Shown here piece after piece: positions 1 to 5,514 of a DNA stretch of 6,178 bases. This stretch comes from Erysipelotrichaceae bacterium (GTDB lineage Bacteria > Bacillota_I > Bacilli_A > Erysipelotrichales > Coprobacillaceae), in assembly GCA_021202205.1 (NCBI GenBank), contig JAJQDJ010000199.1, positions 1 to 6,178 on the forward strand, given 5' to 3'. Within the stretch, counting starts at the first letter, position 1. Each line of letters starts with the position of its first letter. The notes beneath the pieces were generated by a model. The model saw only the letters and a program-made list of their open reading frames with translations. It had not been told where the DNA came from and made no database searches. The translations under genes and the position numbers were made by a program.

Positions 1-55
1 TATAGCACATATTTTTAATTTTTCATAGTTTTTCATAAACTTTTGACTCTACCAC

Positions 56-84
56 ATTTTAACACATTCAACAATGAGTGAAAA
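56..84 (-). promoter_or_regulatory. Possible weak promoter at the window edge
   Basis: On the minus strand, TTTTCA (79-84) lies 17 bp from TAAAAT (56-61), and the -10 carries an upstream TG (TGTTAAAAT). It comes just after the terminator that ends the CPBP gene, so a new transcription unit could start here. An ATG at 36 opens a frame that stays open for 12 codons to the window edge (MKNYEKLKICAI). No convincing ribosome binding site precedes it, and the predicted leader would be only about 13 nt, so I do not call a gene. Confidence 0.25.
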
Positions 85-112
85 GATAAAAAACATGGAT
101 GATATCCATGTT
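82..112 (-). terminator. Intrinsic terminator after the CPBP protease gene
   Basis: On the minus strand a perfect 9-bp stem (AACATGGAT / ATCCATGTT) closes a 3-nt loop and runs directly into a T tract (88-93). The upstream arm overlaps the TAA stop codon of the CPBP gene at 111-113. It ends the DUF975-CPBP transcription unit. The run of U's is present only in the minus direction, so it should act on leftward transcription. Confidence 0.8.
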
Positions 113-839
113 AATATAAAAAGTTTAAAATAATAGAAATTAAATTGTTCATGGCATGGGCCCCTATTGGGACACAAATGTTGTTGTGTTTTTCGTAAAG
201 ATAACTTAATACCAATCCTGTAAAGATATAAGGAAATATTTGAATCAATTCACTCAAATCACCAGCAAACACAGATGACATCACATGCACAAAGCCAAAG
301 AGAAAGGCCGAAATAATATGAGCCAGCTTAGGATTATATTCATACAACCATGAAAACAAAATACCACGAAATATCATTTCTTCTAATATTGGTGCTAAAA
401 CAACAGTGCAAAAACTCATTATAACAGGATAAGCATCAAGTAAACTTTCTACCAATACCTGATTCTCACTATCTGAAACACCACCAAATGCTAAAACAAG
501 CAAACTACCAACAATATTAGCACCATAGATAAGTACTGGTCCTAAAACCAATGCTTCTAATATATGATCACCAATATGATAAAAGAACTCTTTAATCTGT
601 TGAATCATACTATCCTTGAGCATCAAAAAGACAATGATAAGCATAGCTCCATCAACCATTAAGTTCAAATAAGCATTAGCAGTTGTATAGGTCATCGAAA
701 AACCAAGTTCAAGTATCATAAATTGTATAATAGCACTACCAATCAACGATGAACAATAAATATATAAAGGAAGCACTATAAGTACAAATAACCATTTATT
801 TTGTAAAGATACACTTCTCGTAAAACGTTGCTGAAACAT
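111..839 (-). CDS. CPBP-family (Abi/CAAX-like) intramembrane metalloprotease
   Basis: A 242-residue multi-pass membrane protein of the CPBP (formerly Abi) family, related to type II CAAX prenyl proteases. The family motifs are visible: motif 1 EEMIFRG with the glutamate pair at residues 153-154 and the arginine at 158, motif 2 FGFVH with the histidine at 185, and motif 3 HAMNN with the histidine at 228. These are the residues that bind metal and activate water in the family, so the protein is probably catalytically competent. Hydrophobic stretches near residues 15-45, 58-75, 95-120, 138-150, 175-190 and 202-215 suggest at least six membrane helices. I chose the ATG at 839 because AAAGGAG sits 6 nt before it; the in-frame ATG at 845 touches that site. 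The binding site overlaps the stop codon of the upstream DUF975 gene, so the two are probably co-translated. Family roles include peptide or bacteriocin maturation and self-immunity. No substrate is identifiable here and there is no bacteriocin gene beside it. Confidence 0.9.
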   Translation of the reverse strand: MFQQRFTRSVSLQNKWLFVLIVLPLYIYCSSLIGSAIIQFMILELGFSMTYTTANAYLNLMVDGAMLIIVFLMLKDSMIQQIKEFFYHIGDHILEALVLGPVLIYGANIVGSLLVLAFGGVSDSENQVLVESLLDAYPVIMSFCTVVLAPILEEMIFRGILFSWLYEYNPKLAHIISAFLFGFVHVMSSVFAGDLSELIQIFPYIFTGLVLSYLYEKHNNICVPIGAHAMNNLISIILNFLY

Positions 840-850
840 AAACATCTCCT

Positions 851-1699
851 TTAGTATACATTATTGTAACGATAATAAGCCAATTCTTCAAAGAAAACTG
901 CCATCGATAAATGATACTTAGGTATATAAGTATAAATTGCGATAAAACCTGCAATAATACTAGCGATTATATCACCAATAGAAATAAATGATAATAAACT
1001 TGATAATATAATTTCTATAATACCTATTAAAATCATCCAGCCCCAAAAAGAAATCTGTAATTTTAATAAATCCCATAAATGACCTTTCATCATAGAAAAT
1101 GATTCCTTTACACATTCAACTGGTCCCATATGATATTCCTCTAGTAAATAAGGAACAGCAAATAGGAATAAAGATACAACAAGCATCAATACTATTGCTA
1201 GTAATACCATGACTAAAATGAGTGTTGAGAATGTAGAACTTGATAATAATAAATCTATAAGATAATAAGCCACATCTTCAGTAGATGAAGAAATGCTTGC
1301 GAGATATGGAATATTCATGAAAGATGATCCAAAAATCATGAAAACAATGACACAAATAATAAGATATATAAACATAACTGCAATAGATATAACTTCCTGC
1401 AATAAATATGTAGGAAACAAATCTTTTATTCTTCTAAAACCTACAAAAGCATCGTCATCACTTAAAGTTATACCATTATTTCTAACCATTTTTAAAGATG
1501 ATACAATATAACCATGACTAACTGCTAAAAATAAAAAACTAATAATATAATAAATAATAGTTGCAAGCGTACCACTATAACCACTAAAAATAGTTGGAAC
1601 CAAATTAATAAGCATCACAATAATTAAGATACGTATATATTGATCTTTATAATTAACTAGCACTTCAGAAGCTCTTTGTTTAATTCTTTGAATATTCAT
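851..1699 (-). CDS. DUF975 family multi-pass membrane protein
   Basis: A 282-residue integral membrane protein that fits the DUF975 family. The N-terminus is a short basic amphipathic segment (NIQRIKQRASEVL), followed by about six hydrophobic segments: residues ~20-40, 45-65, 98-122, 150-180, 210-235 and 240-262. The most recognisable part is residues ~185-225, with the family-like order 'PYLLEEYHMGPVECVKES', then 'MMKGHLWDLLKL' and a W-rich helix. Function is unknown; DUF975 proteins are common in Bacillota and are sometimes found near peptide export or stress loci. The ATG at 1699 is preferred because GGAG lies 9 nt upstream; an in-frame TTG at 1708 directly abuts the binding site. It has its own promoter in the end of the upstream mazF-like gene and is followed 11 bp later by the CPBP protease gene, which suggests a two-gene operon. 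Confidence 0.85.
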   Translation of the reverse strand: MNIQRIKQRASEVLVNYKDQYIRILIIVMLINLVPTIFSGYSGTLATIIYYIISFLFLAVSHGYIVSSLKMVRNNGITLSDDDAFVGFRRIKDLFPTYLLQEVISIAVMFIYLIICVIVFMIFGSSFMNIPYLASISSSTEDVAYYLIDLLLSSSTFSTLILVMVLLAIVLMLVVSLFLFAVPYLLEEYHMGPVECVKESFSMMKGHLWDLLKLQISFWGWMILIGIIEIILSSLLSFISIGDIIASIIAGFIAIYTYIPKYHLSMAVFFEELAYYRYNNVY

Positions 1700-1721
1700 T
1701 GTATTCAACTCCTTTCAACGC

Positions 1722-1750
1722 ATTATACCATATCTATTATTTAATGTCTA
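1722..1750 (-). promoter_or_regulatory. Sigma-A-type promoter for DUF975-CPBP
   Basis: On the minus strand TAGACA (1745-1750) and TATAAT (1722-1727) are separated by exactly 17 bp, and the -10 has the extended form TGGTATAAT. The -35 lies in the last codons of the mazF-like gene and the -10 lies in the short gap before the DUF975 ribosome binding site. Transcription would start near 1715, just before the ribosome binding site, so the downstream pair can be expressed independently of mazF. Confidence 0.7.
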
Positions 1751-2069
1751 AACTTGTTTTAATAGCTCTATTGACTTTCTCCATTAAACAGTAAGATAAA
1801 CATCCTAATTTTTCATCAATACGTTTTTTATCGATTGTGCGAATTTTTTCTAATAGGATAACAGATTTCTTTTCTAGGAAATCTGTTTCAATAATAACAT
1901 GTGTCGGTAAATCATTTTTAGTTAGACGTGATGAGATAGGGGCAATAATAACTGTTGTAGAATATTTGTTTCCTTTATTATTTTGTAGTATAAGTACTGG
2001 GCGATAGCCACCTTGTTCACTTCCTATGACTGGCGATAAATCGGCATAATATATTTCTCCTCTATTCAT
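1737..2069 (-). CDS. MazF/PemK-type toxin (EndoA-like mRNA interferase), no antitoxin partner
   Basis: A 110-residue MazF/PemK-family protein, close to the usual ~115 residues of the B. subtilis EndoA/MazF group. It opens with 'RGEIYYADLSPVIGSEQGG', a classic family start, and has 'YRPVLI' with Arg23 at the position of the catalytic arginine (Arg25 in B. subtilis). Ser46 stands where B. subtilis has Thr48, a conservative change. The segments 'LPTHV' and 'SVILLEKIRTIDKKR' complete the family pattern, so an active single-strand RNA endoribonuclease is likely. The ATG at 2069 is supported by GGGAGG 6 nt upstream; an in-frame ATG at 2102 would add 11 residues that do not belong to the family and reach the edge of the IS remnant. 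No MazE-like gene lies upstream, where the IS right end sits, or downstream. Either the antitoxin is elsewhere, it was lost when the region rearranged, or this is an orphan housekeeping copy. Confidence 0.9.
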   Translation of the reverse strand: MNRGEIYYADLSPVIGSEQGGYRPVLILQNNKGNKYSTTVIIAPISSRLTKNDLPTHVIIETDFLEKKSVILLEKIRTIDKKRIDEKLGCLSYCLMEKVNRAIKTSLDIK

Positions 2070-2075
2070 AAAAAA

Positions 2076-2094
2076 CCTCCCATACCATTGTATG
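2076..2094 (-). promoter_or_regulatory. mazF leader: small hairpin next to the ribosome binding site
   Basis: On the minus strand, CATAC-AATG-GTATG (2081-2094) forms a 5-bp stem with a 4-nt loop and runs directly into GGAGG (2076-2080), the mazF ribosome binding site. Its final G is adjacent to the Shine-Dalgarno sequence. Such a dyad could be a protein-binding site or could affect translation. The stem is short and may be chance. I saw no convincing promoter hexamers between it and the IS right end. Confidence 0.3.
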
Positions 2095-2101
2095 AAAGGC
2101 A

Positions 2102-2275
2102 TTGAAAGTTAGAACTATTCAAAAGTTGCAGCAACTTTCACTAATTCATTTCTAGTGAATTACCACGTCCAAGGTCGTCGCTAGTTGCTCCGCCCATGGG
2201 CGTGGCTTCTAGTTCCTCTTTGAAACGTCCTCAATGCTTATTCACGAAGCACTATCCTATTTCTGAACTACGTTT
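2102..2275 (-). ncRNA. Putative omega RNA (reRNA) scaffold and right end of the IS605-type remnant
   Basis: This 174-nt non-coding stretch lies directly 3' of the tnpB stop, where IS200/IS605 elements carry the right end and encode the TnpB guide RNA. It is more GC-rich than its surroundings and full of dyads. CGCCCATGGGCG (2191-2202) is a perfect 12-nt palindrome. CCACG (2163-2167) can pair with CGTGG (2201-2205), competing with that palindrome. TTCACTA / TAGTGAA (2137-2143 and 2153-2159) closes a 9-nt loop. AAAGTTGC / GCAACTTT (2122-2138) has a 1-nt centre. TGAAAGTT (2103-2110) can also pair with AACTTTCA (2133-2140). On the minus strand the region ends in TCAA (2102-2105), a plausible right-end cleavage motif by analogy with IS608. 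The exact RNA ends are not determined. If transcribed it would read into the mazF leader. Confidence 0.5.
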
Positions 2276-2920
2276 TTAAACAATTATTTGTTGTTCTAAT
2301 TTTCTCATTTTTCTTTGTAATCGTTTTTGTTTGCGTTTGCTGATGCTCTTTCCTGTTTGCATCTTTTGCTGCTTCTCTCGATTTTCCTTTTCATAATACT
2401 CATCAGGATGCTTGTATACCTTGACATCGTTGAAATCAGGTAATACTGCACCTTCCATTGTAAACATGTCTGGTATTGCCTTTCTTCCTATGTTGGCTGA
2501 TCCATTTAAATCGGAATTAATGACTGTACCATTCTTGGTTCGATACAACCCTCTATAGCCACTTTTATTAGAATGTTTGCCAAATTCATTATTGAATATG
2601 GTTGGAGCTCGTCTTCCTGAAAATATATATCTTGATGTATCATCTTTTCTATATACAGGCATATCATCATTGTCTATAAACGATGCCTTTGATGTATAGC
2701 TTTCTTCCTGCAGTATAAATCGTATACCATTTCTTTCACATAAATATTCCAGCATAGCCTTAAAGGTATTGAATGGTATGCTTACAAATGTTTGATTATT
2801 CTTTTTTCCTGTATCAATATTTTGTTTCCATTCCTTGTTTTCACCAACAATGATTGTATCAATGCTGTTATCTATGCACCAGTCTATGATGCGTTTCGCA
2901 CACTTGTGCATGATATCTTT
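2102..2920 (-). mobile_element. Left-truncated IS200/IS605-type element remnant
   Basis: The remnant comprises the 3' two thirds of a tnpB and its structured right end. The left end, any tnpA and the 5' part of tnpB (RuvC-I half and N-terminal domains) are absent. The upstream border falls within the aldo/keto reductase gene around 2911-2920. The downstream border is inferred from the TCAA at 2102-2105 and from the start of the mazF leader. With no tnpA or left end it cannot move by itself. No target duplication is expected, because this family does not make one. Confidence 0.75.
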
Positions 2921-2923
2921 CAA
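2276..2923 (-). pseudogene. tnpB: 5'-truncated TnpB (IS605 OrfB) nuclease, C-terminal part
   Basis: The open frame encodes 215 residues that match the C-terminal half of TnpB, the RNA-guided nuclease of IS200/IS605 elements (normally about 370-420 residues). Visible in order are 'KDIMHKCAKRIIDWC' and 'IDTIIVGENKEWKQN', then 'QTFVSIPFNTF', the RuvC-II segment 'LQEESYTSKASF' (glutamates 73-74), 'YRGLYRTKNG', and the RuvC-III segment 'INSDLNGSANIGRK' with Asp138. The usual CxxC zinc-ribbon pairs between RuvC-II and RuvC-III are missing; some TnpB lineages have this 'RGLYRTKNG' version instead, so it is probably ancestral. The tail from ~175 is very basic (KRKQKRLQRKMRK). The RuvC-I aspartate and the whole N-terminal half are gone. 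The only start is a TTG at 2923 without a ribosome binding site, and an in-frame stop lies five codons upstream. A functional nuclease is therefore not expected. Confidence 0.9.
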
Positions 2924-3086
2924 CCAATGCTTGTCTTATGGCATCTTCACTACCTGCATAAGCCCAAGCTGTATCAAAATATGTAAAACCTGCTTCCATA
3001 AAATGATCAACCATCTTGGTTTGTTCAATATCGATATCTTCACCAATCTTTGGAAGTCTCATTAGGCCAAATCCTAATTTTTTCAT
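2868..3086 (-). pseudogene. Truncated aldo/keto reductase, N-terminal fragment fused to tnpB remnant
   Basis: The first ~58 codons encode an aldo/keto reductase N-terminus: 'MKKLGFGLMRLP', then 'TKMVDHFMEAGFTYFDTAWAY', then 'SEDAIRQALVERY'. The 'FDTAxxY' segment holds the family's catalytic Asp and Tyr (Asp41 and Tyr46 of this product). The style matches the long (~370-residue) reductases that often end in a 4Fe-4S domain. After the tyrosine codon at 2913-2915 the DNA becomes tnpB in another frame, giving about 14 unrelated residues and a stop at 2868. Some 300 residues, most of the barrel and the cofactor site, are missing, so no enzyme activity is expected. GGAG lies 9 nt before the ATG at 3086; two upstream in-frame ATGs (3113, 3101) overlap or nearly touch the end of the DUF362 gene and have no such site. 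The gene is 16 bp after the DUF362 gene and was clearly the third gene of that operon. Confidence 0.9.
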
Positions 3087-3102
3087 ATGCTTATACTCCA
3101 TA

Positions 3103-3990
3103 TTATATTTCAATCAATTCATATTGAGTACTTCCCAAACCTATTTTTTCACTATAAGGCAAGATTTCTCTTCCTAACATACTATCAACTCTTTCTTGAA
3201 GCTTCTTAGTACCAGGTTCTTGGCAAGAAAAAATCATATCAACAAAGGCTTGATCATTAGCAACTGGATCAAGTGAAGCTACTATACCTAAATCATCCAT
3301 AACAGGATCACTTTGATTACAATCACAGTCACAATCAATCGATAAGAAATTCATGACTGTAATATAAACTATAGGCTTATTTTGTGATGCAAAATAATCA
3401 CTCACTGCCTTAGCTGCTTCAGCCATTGATTCAATAAAATCAATTTGTGGTGGTAAATTACTCCATAAAATCTTGGGATCATCGGTATATCCCGCAGTAT
3501 GAATATAAGCTTTACCGTTTCTAGAAGCAATGCCAATAGATTGATTCTTTAGATTGGCTCCAAAGCCCCCCATCGCATGACCTTTTCCATGTGCCAAATT
3601 CAACATTGAATCATAATTATCCAAATTCACACCAACAATATCATATTTTAAATGTTTACCGCCATTGACTGGTATCTTCTTTTCTCCATTAGCGTCCATA
3701 ATATCCACATCTGCAAATGAAGTAAAACCATGATCCTTAGCTACTTTCATATGAGCTTTTAAAATATTTCTTTCACCACGATAAGCTGTATTGCATTCCA
3801 CAATAGTTCCGTTTAATTTCTTTACTAATGGTGCAATTAAATCTGCTTTTAAATAACCTCTAGCTCCAGCTTCTCCTGTTGTAACTTTTACTGCTACTTT
3901 ACCCGTTAATTCTACACCTACTGCTTCATAAATCTTTATTAAACTTTCACTAGTAATGTCTTTTGTAAAATAAACCTTAGATTTTTCCAT
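3103..3990 (-). CDS. DUF362 domain protein, without ferredoxin domain
   Basis: A 295-residue protein matching DUF362, a family of redox-associated proteins often fused to 4Fe-4S ferredoxin domains. Recognisable pieces are 'KVAVKVTTGE' near residue 30, 'IVECNTAYRG' near 63-72, 'GKGHAMGGFGANLKN' near 135-149, 'YITVMNFLSIDCDCDC' near 209-224 and 'DLGIVASLDPVANDQAFVDMI' near 233-253. The alternating cysteines at 220, 222 and 224 are typical of this subfamily and could bind metal or a cluster. There is no CxxCxxCxxxC ferredoxin motif. The biochemical role of the family is unknown. I chose the ATG at 3990 because GAGGAGG precedes it by 9 nt; it overlaps the end of merR by 14 bp, which implies translational coupling. 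The context (MerR regulator before, aldo/keto reductase after) suggests a role in redox or reactive-carbonyl handling, but this is inference. Confidence 0.88.
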   Translation of the reverse strand: MEKSKVYFTKDITSESLIKIYEAVGVELTGKVAVKVTTGEAGARGYLKADLIAPLVKKLNGTIVECNTAYRGERNILKAHMKVAKDHGFTSFADVDIMDANGEKKIPVNGGKHLKYDIVGVNLDNYDSMLNLAHGKGHAMGGFGANLKNQSIGIASRNGKAYIHTAGYTDDPKILWSNLPPQIDFIESMAEAAKAVSDYFASQNKPIVYITVMNFLSIDCDCDCNQSDPVMDDLGIVASLDPVANDQAFVDMIFSCQEPGTKKLQERVDSMLGREILPYSEKIGLGSTQYELIEI

Positions 3991-4339
3991 GATTTTCTTC
4001 CTCCTCACACATTTCAATCTTATAGTTTAATCTCTCTAATGTTTGTTGGATACTTTTTTGTTTTTCTAATAATCTTTTACGTTGTTCTTTCAGTAATTCT
4101 TTTCGTGCACTTACTGTAGAAGGACCCTGATCGTATAAATCAAAGTATTGTTTTAATAATTCAATTTCTACTCCTGCTTCTCGCATGCATTTGATAAATT
4201 CAATACGTTGACATGTTATGTCATCATAATCTCTTATTCCTTTGTTTCTAGGAACACTCTTTAATAACCCTATTCTTTCATAATATCTTAATGTATCAGT
4301 TGTCAGATGATATTTTTGACTGACTTCAGATATTCTCAT
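3977..4339 (-). CDS. MerR-family transcriptional regulator (AdhR/NmlR-like)
   Basis: A 120-residue MerR-type regulator. The winged helix-turn-helix spans residues 1-70 ('MRISEVSQKYHLTTDTLRYYERIGLL' split as 1-12 and 13-26, then 'RNKGIRDYDD'). A dimerising coiled coil follows from ~76 to 112. There is no ligand-binding domain and no C-terminal metal-binding cysteine cluster, so a metal sensor is unlikely. Cys51, in 'FIKCMREAG', falls where aldehyde- or thiol-responsive members such as B. subtilis AdhR have their conserved sensor cysteine (Cys52, from memory). I chose the ATG at 4339 because AGGTG lies 6 nt before it; the GTG at 4348 and ATG at 4345 overlap that site. Its promoter has the 19-bp spacer MerR proteins act on, so it is probably autoregulated and controls the DUF362 and reductase genes downstream. 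Its stop codon overlaps the start of the DUF362 gene. Confidence 0.92.
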   Translation of the reverse strand: MRISEVSQKYHLTTDTLRYYERIGLLKSVPRNKGIRDYDDITCQRIEFIKCMREAGVEIELLKQYFDLYDQGPSTVSARKELLKEQRKRLLEKQKSIQQTLERLNYKIEMCEEEENHGKI

Positions 4340-4356
4340 TTCCATCACCTAATTCT

Positions 4357-4387
4357 ATTATAAAACTTAGAGTGGACTTCAAGTCAA
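4357..4387 (-). promoter_or_regulatory. MerR-type promoter with 19-bp spacer and embedded operator
   Basis: On the minus strand TTGACT (4382-4387) and TATAAT (4357-4362) are both near-consensus but are separated by 19 bp instead of 17, the hallmark of promoters that a MerR protein activates by untwisting DNA. Between and overlapping the hexamers lies the dyad CTTGAAGT-CC-ACTCTAAG (4366-4383), matching at 6 of 8 positions per arm. This is the usual place and layout of a MerR operator. The merR start codon is 18 bp past the -10, so the regulator should control its own operon. Confidence 0.85.
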
Positions 4388-4390
4388 TAA

Positions 4391-4422
4391 TTATTTTAAA
4401 AGAACTAGAAAATCTAGTTCTT
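4391..4422 (-). terminator. Likely intrinsic terminator after the PspC gene
   Basis: A perfect 10-bp stem (AAGAACTAGA / TCTAGTTCTT, 4400-4422) closes a 3-nt loop. On the minus strand it is followed by TTAAAATAA, so with the end of the stem there is a short U-rich but interrupted tail. The stem overlaps the first bases of the PspC stop codon (4421-4423). It separates the DUF4125-ROK-PspC unit from the MerR promoter, whose -35 begins 13 bp further on. Confidence 0.6.
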
Positions 4423-4615
4423 AATAATCATAGGGATTCTTAGGCATAATAAATGCTGCAATCAAATAAATCCAAATACCTGCACTATAACCAAAAATCA
4501 ATAATACTGCAATAATTCTAACAATCGTTGAGTCAACATCAAAATATTCAGCAATTCCACCACATACTCCACAAATCATAGAATCACGGTTGGAACGATA
4601 TAATTTTTTAGACAT
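4421..4615 (-). CDS. Small PspC-domain membrane protein
   Basis: A 64-residue protein that is almost entirely a PspC domain. The N-terminal part 'KKLYRSNRDSMICGVCGGIAEYFDVDSTIVRI' carries the family's 'GVCGGIAEYF-D-T-VR' signature, followed by one long hydrophobic segment (residues ~32-57) that may form one or two membrane passes and ends 'IMPKNP'. In proteobacteria PspC belongs to the phage-shock envelope-stress response. Stand-alone short PspC proteins in Bacillota are usually of unknown role, sometimes tied to envelope stress. A strong site, GGAGGGG, sits 5 nt before the ATG. It is 17 bp downstream of the ROK kinase and is the last gene before a terminator hairpin, so it is probably co-transcribed with that gene, although no functional link is evident. 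Confidence 0.9.
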   Translation of the reverse strand: MSKKLYRSNRDSMICGVCGGIAEYFDVDSTIVRIIAVLLIFGYSAGIWIYLIAAFIMPKNPYDY

Positions 4616-4632
4616 GATATCCCCTCCTATTT

Positions 4633-5514
4633 TTATCCCTCTTTAGCAACTTTTGCTAAAGCTAAGGCACCACAAATACCAGCATTGTCTCCTAGTCCAG
4701 GATAAACGACATAATCTTTAATCTTATCAGTAGTGATTTCTTCTTTTTGAATATAGCCATTTAATCTTTCCTGTAAATATTGATGAATCTTAGGGAAAAG
4801 TTGTTTTTGATGCATAACACCACCACCTAAAATAATCTTCTTTGGTGATAATGTTAATACATAAATAGCTAAAGCTTGAGCAATATACCATGCTTCTAAA
4901 TCCCATGCAGGATGATCAGCAGGTAATTCATTACCTTTTTTACCCCATCTTTCTTCAATGGCTGGACCTGCAGCCATACCTTCAAAACATGTTCCATGAT
5001 AAGGACATTTACCCTTATAAGAATCATCTTCTCTAACATTCATCAACATATGGCCCATTTCAGGATGCAATAAACCATGCACAAGATTACCTTCAACAAT
5101 AGCACCACCACCAATGCCTGTTCCAATAGTCAAATATAAGGCACTATCCAAACCTTGGGCCGCTCCAAAATAAGCTTCACCTAGGCATGCACCATTCACA
5201 TCCGTATCAAAACCAATAGGCATATGAGGAAATGCTTCCTCCAATGCTCCTACAATGTTATAATTTGCCCAGCTTAGTTTTGGTGTTGTAGTAATATAAC
5301 CATAAGTAGGGGAATTCTTGTCTGGATCAATAGGTCCAAAACATCCAAGCCCAATGGCTTCTACATCCTTATCCTTAAAAAAGGCAATTGTTTCCTTCAT
5401 TGTTTCATCTGGTGTTGTTGTAGGAAAAGATGCTCTTTCTAATACCTCACCATTTTCATTACCAACTGCCACTACAAATTTTGTCCCACCTGCTTCAATA
5501 GCTCCTAATTTCAT
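4633..5514 (-). CDS. ROK-family fructokinase (sugar kinase)
   Basis: A 293-residue ROK sugar kinase most like the fructokinases of Bacillota (ScrK/YdhR/GmuE type), which convert fructose to fructose 6-phosphate with ATP in the cytoplasm. The phosphate loop is 'GAIEAGGTKF' (residues 4-13). 'FDTDVNGACLGEA' carries the catalytic Asp105. 'TIGTGIGGG' (129-137) is the second ATP-binding element. 'HPEMGH' (150-155) is followed by Cys170, His173 and Cys176, which with His155 form the ROK zinc site. 'IILGGGVM' (227-234) and 'GLGDNAGICGAL' near the end complete the fold. Length is normal and all key residues are present. The ATG overlaps the stop codon of the DUF4125 gene (ATGA), so translation is coupled. 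Fructose is the best guess for the substrate because of the 'GAIEAGGTKF' and zinc-site pattern; glucose or mannose cannot be excluded. No transporter or sucrose hydrolase gene is nearby. Confidence 0.92.
   Translation of the reverse strand: MKLGAIEAGGTKFVVAVGNENGEVLERASFPTTTPDETMKETIAFFKDKDVEAIGLGCFGPIDPDKNSPTYGYITTTPKLSWANYNIVGALEEAFPHMPIGFDTDVNGACLGEAYFGAAQGLDSALYLTIGTGIGGGAIVEGNLVHGLLHPEMGHMLMNVREDDSYKGKCPYHGTCFEGMAAGPAIEERWGKKGNELPADHPAWDLEAWYIAQALAIYVLTLSPKKIILGGGVMHQKQLFPKIHQYLQERLNGYIQKEEITTDKIKDYVVYPGLGDNAGICGALALAKVAKEG

Noticed and set aside
1..36. Short open frame on the minus strand from an ATG at 36 to the window edge (12 codons)
   Set aside because: Too short to judge, and there is no convincing ribosome binding site. 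It is mentioned only with the weak promoter.
1293..1511. Plus-strand open frame of 72 codons inside the DUF975 gene
   Set aside because: It lies antisense to a well-supported membrane protein gene, has no family resemblance and no ribosome binding site. The plus-strand frames at 2792-3065 and 5318-5551 were rejected for the same reason.
82..1750. DUF975 plus CPBP protease as a bacteriocin immunity or defence island
   Set aside because: No precursor peptide, ABC exporter or leader motif is visible in the gaps. Both families are common in ordinary chromosomal settings.
2070..2102. N-terminal extension of MazF from the ATG at 2102
   Set aside because: The 11 extra residues do not fit the family, and the strong GGGAGG site is placed for the ATG at 2069.
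2102..2275. Riboswitch or group I intron (IStron) at the tnpB 3' end
   Set aside because: The stretch is only 174 nt and I see no group I core elements or known riboswitch signature. An IS605 right end with reRNA explains the structure better.
2276..2923. A TnpB-derived nuclease-dead repressor (TldR-like) controlling mazF
   Set aside because: Those proteins are nearly full length with point changes in RuvC. This one lacks the whole N-terminal half, including the parts that bind the RNA and the target, and has no usable start.
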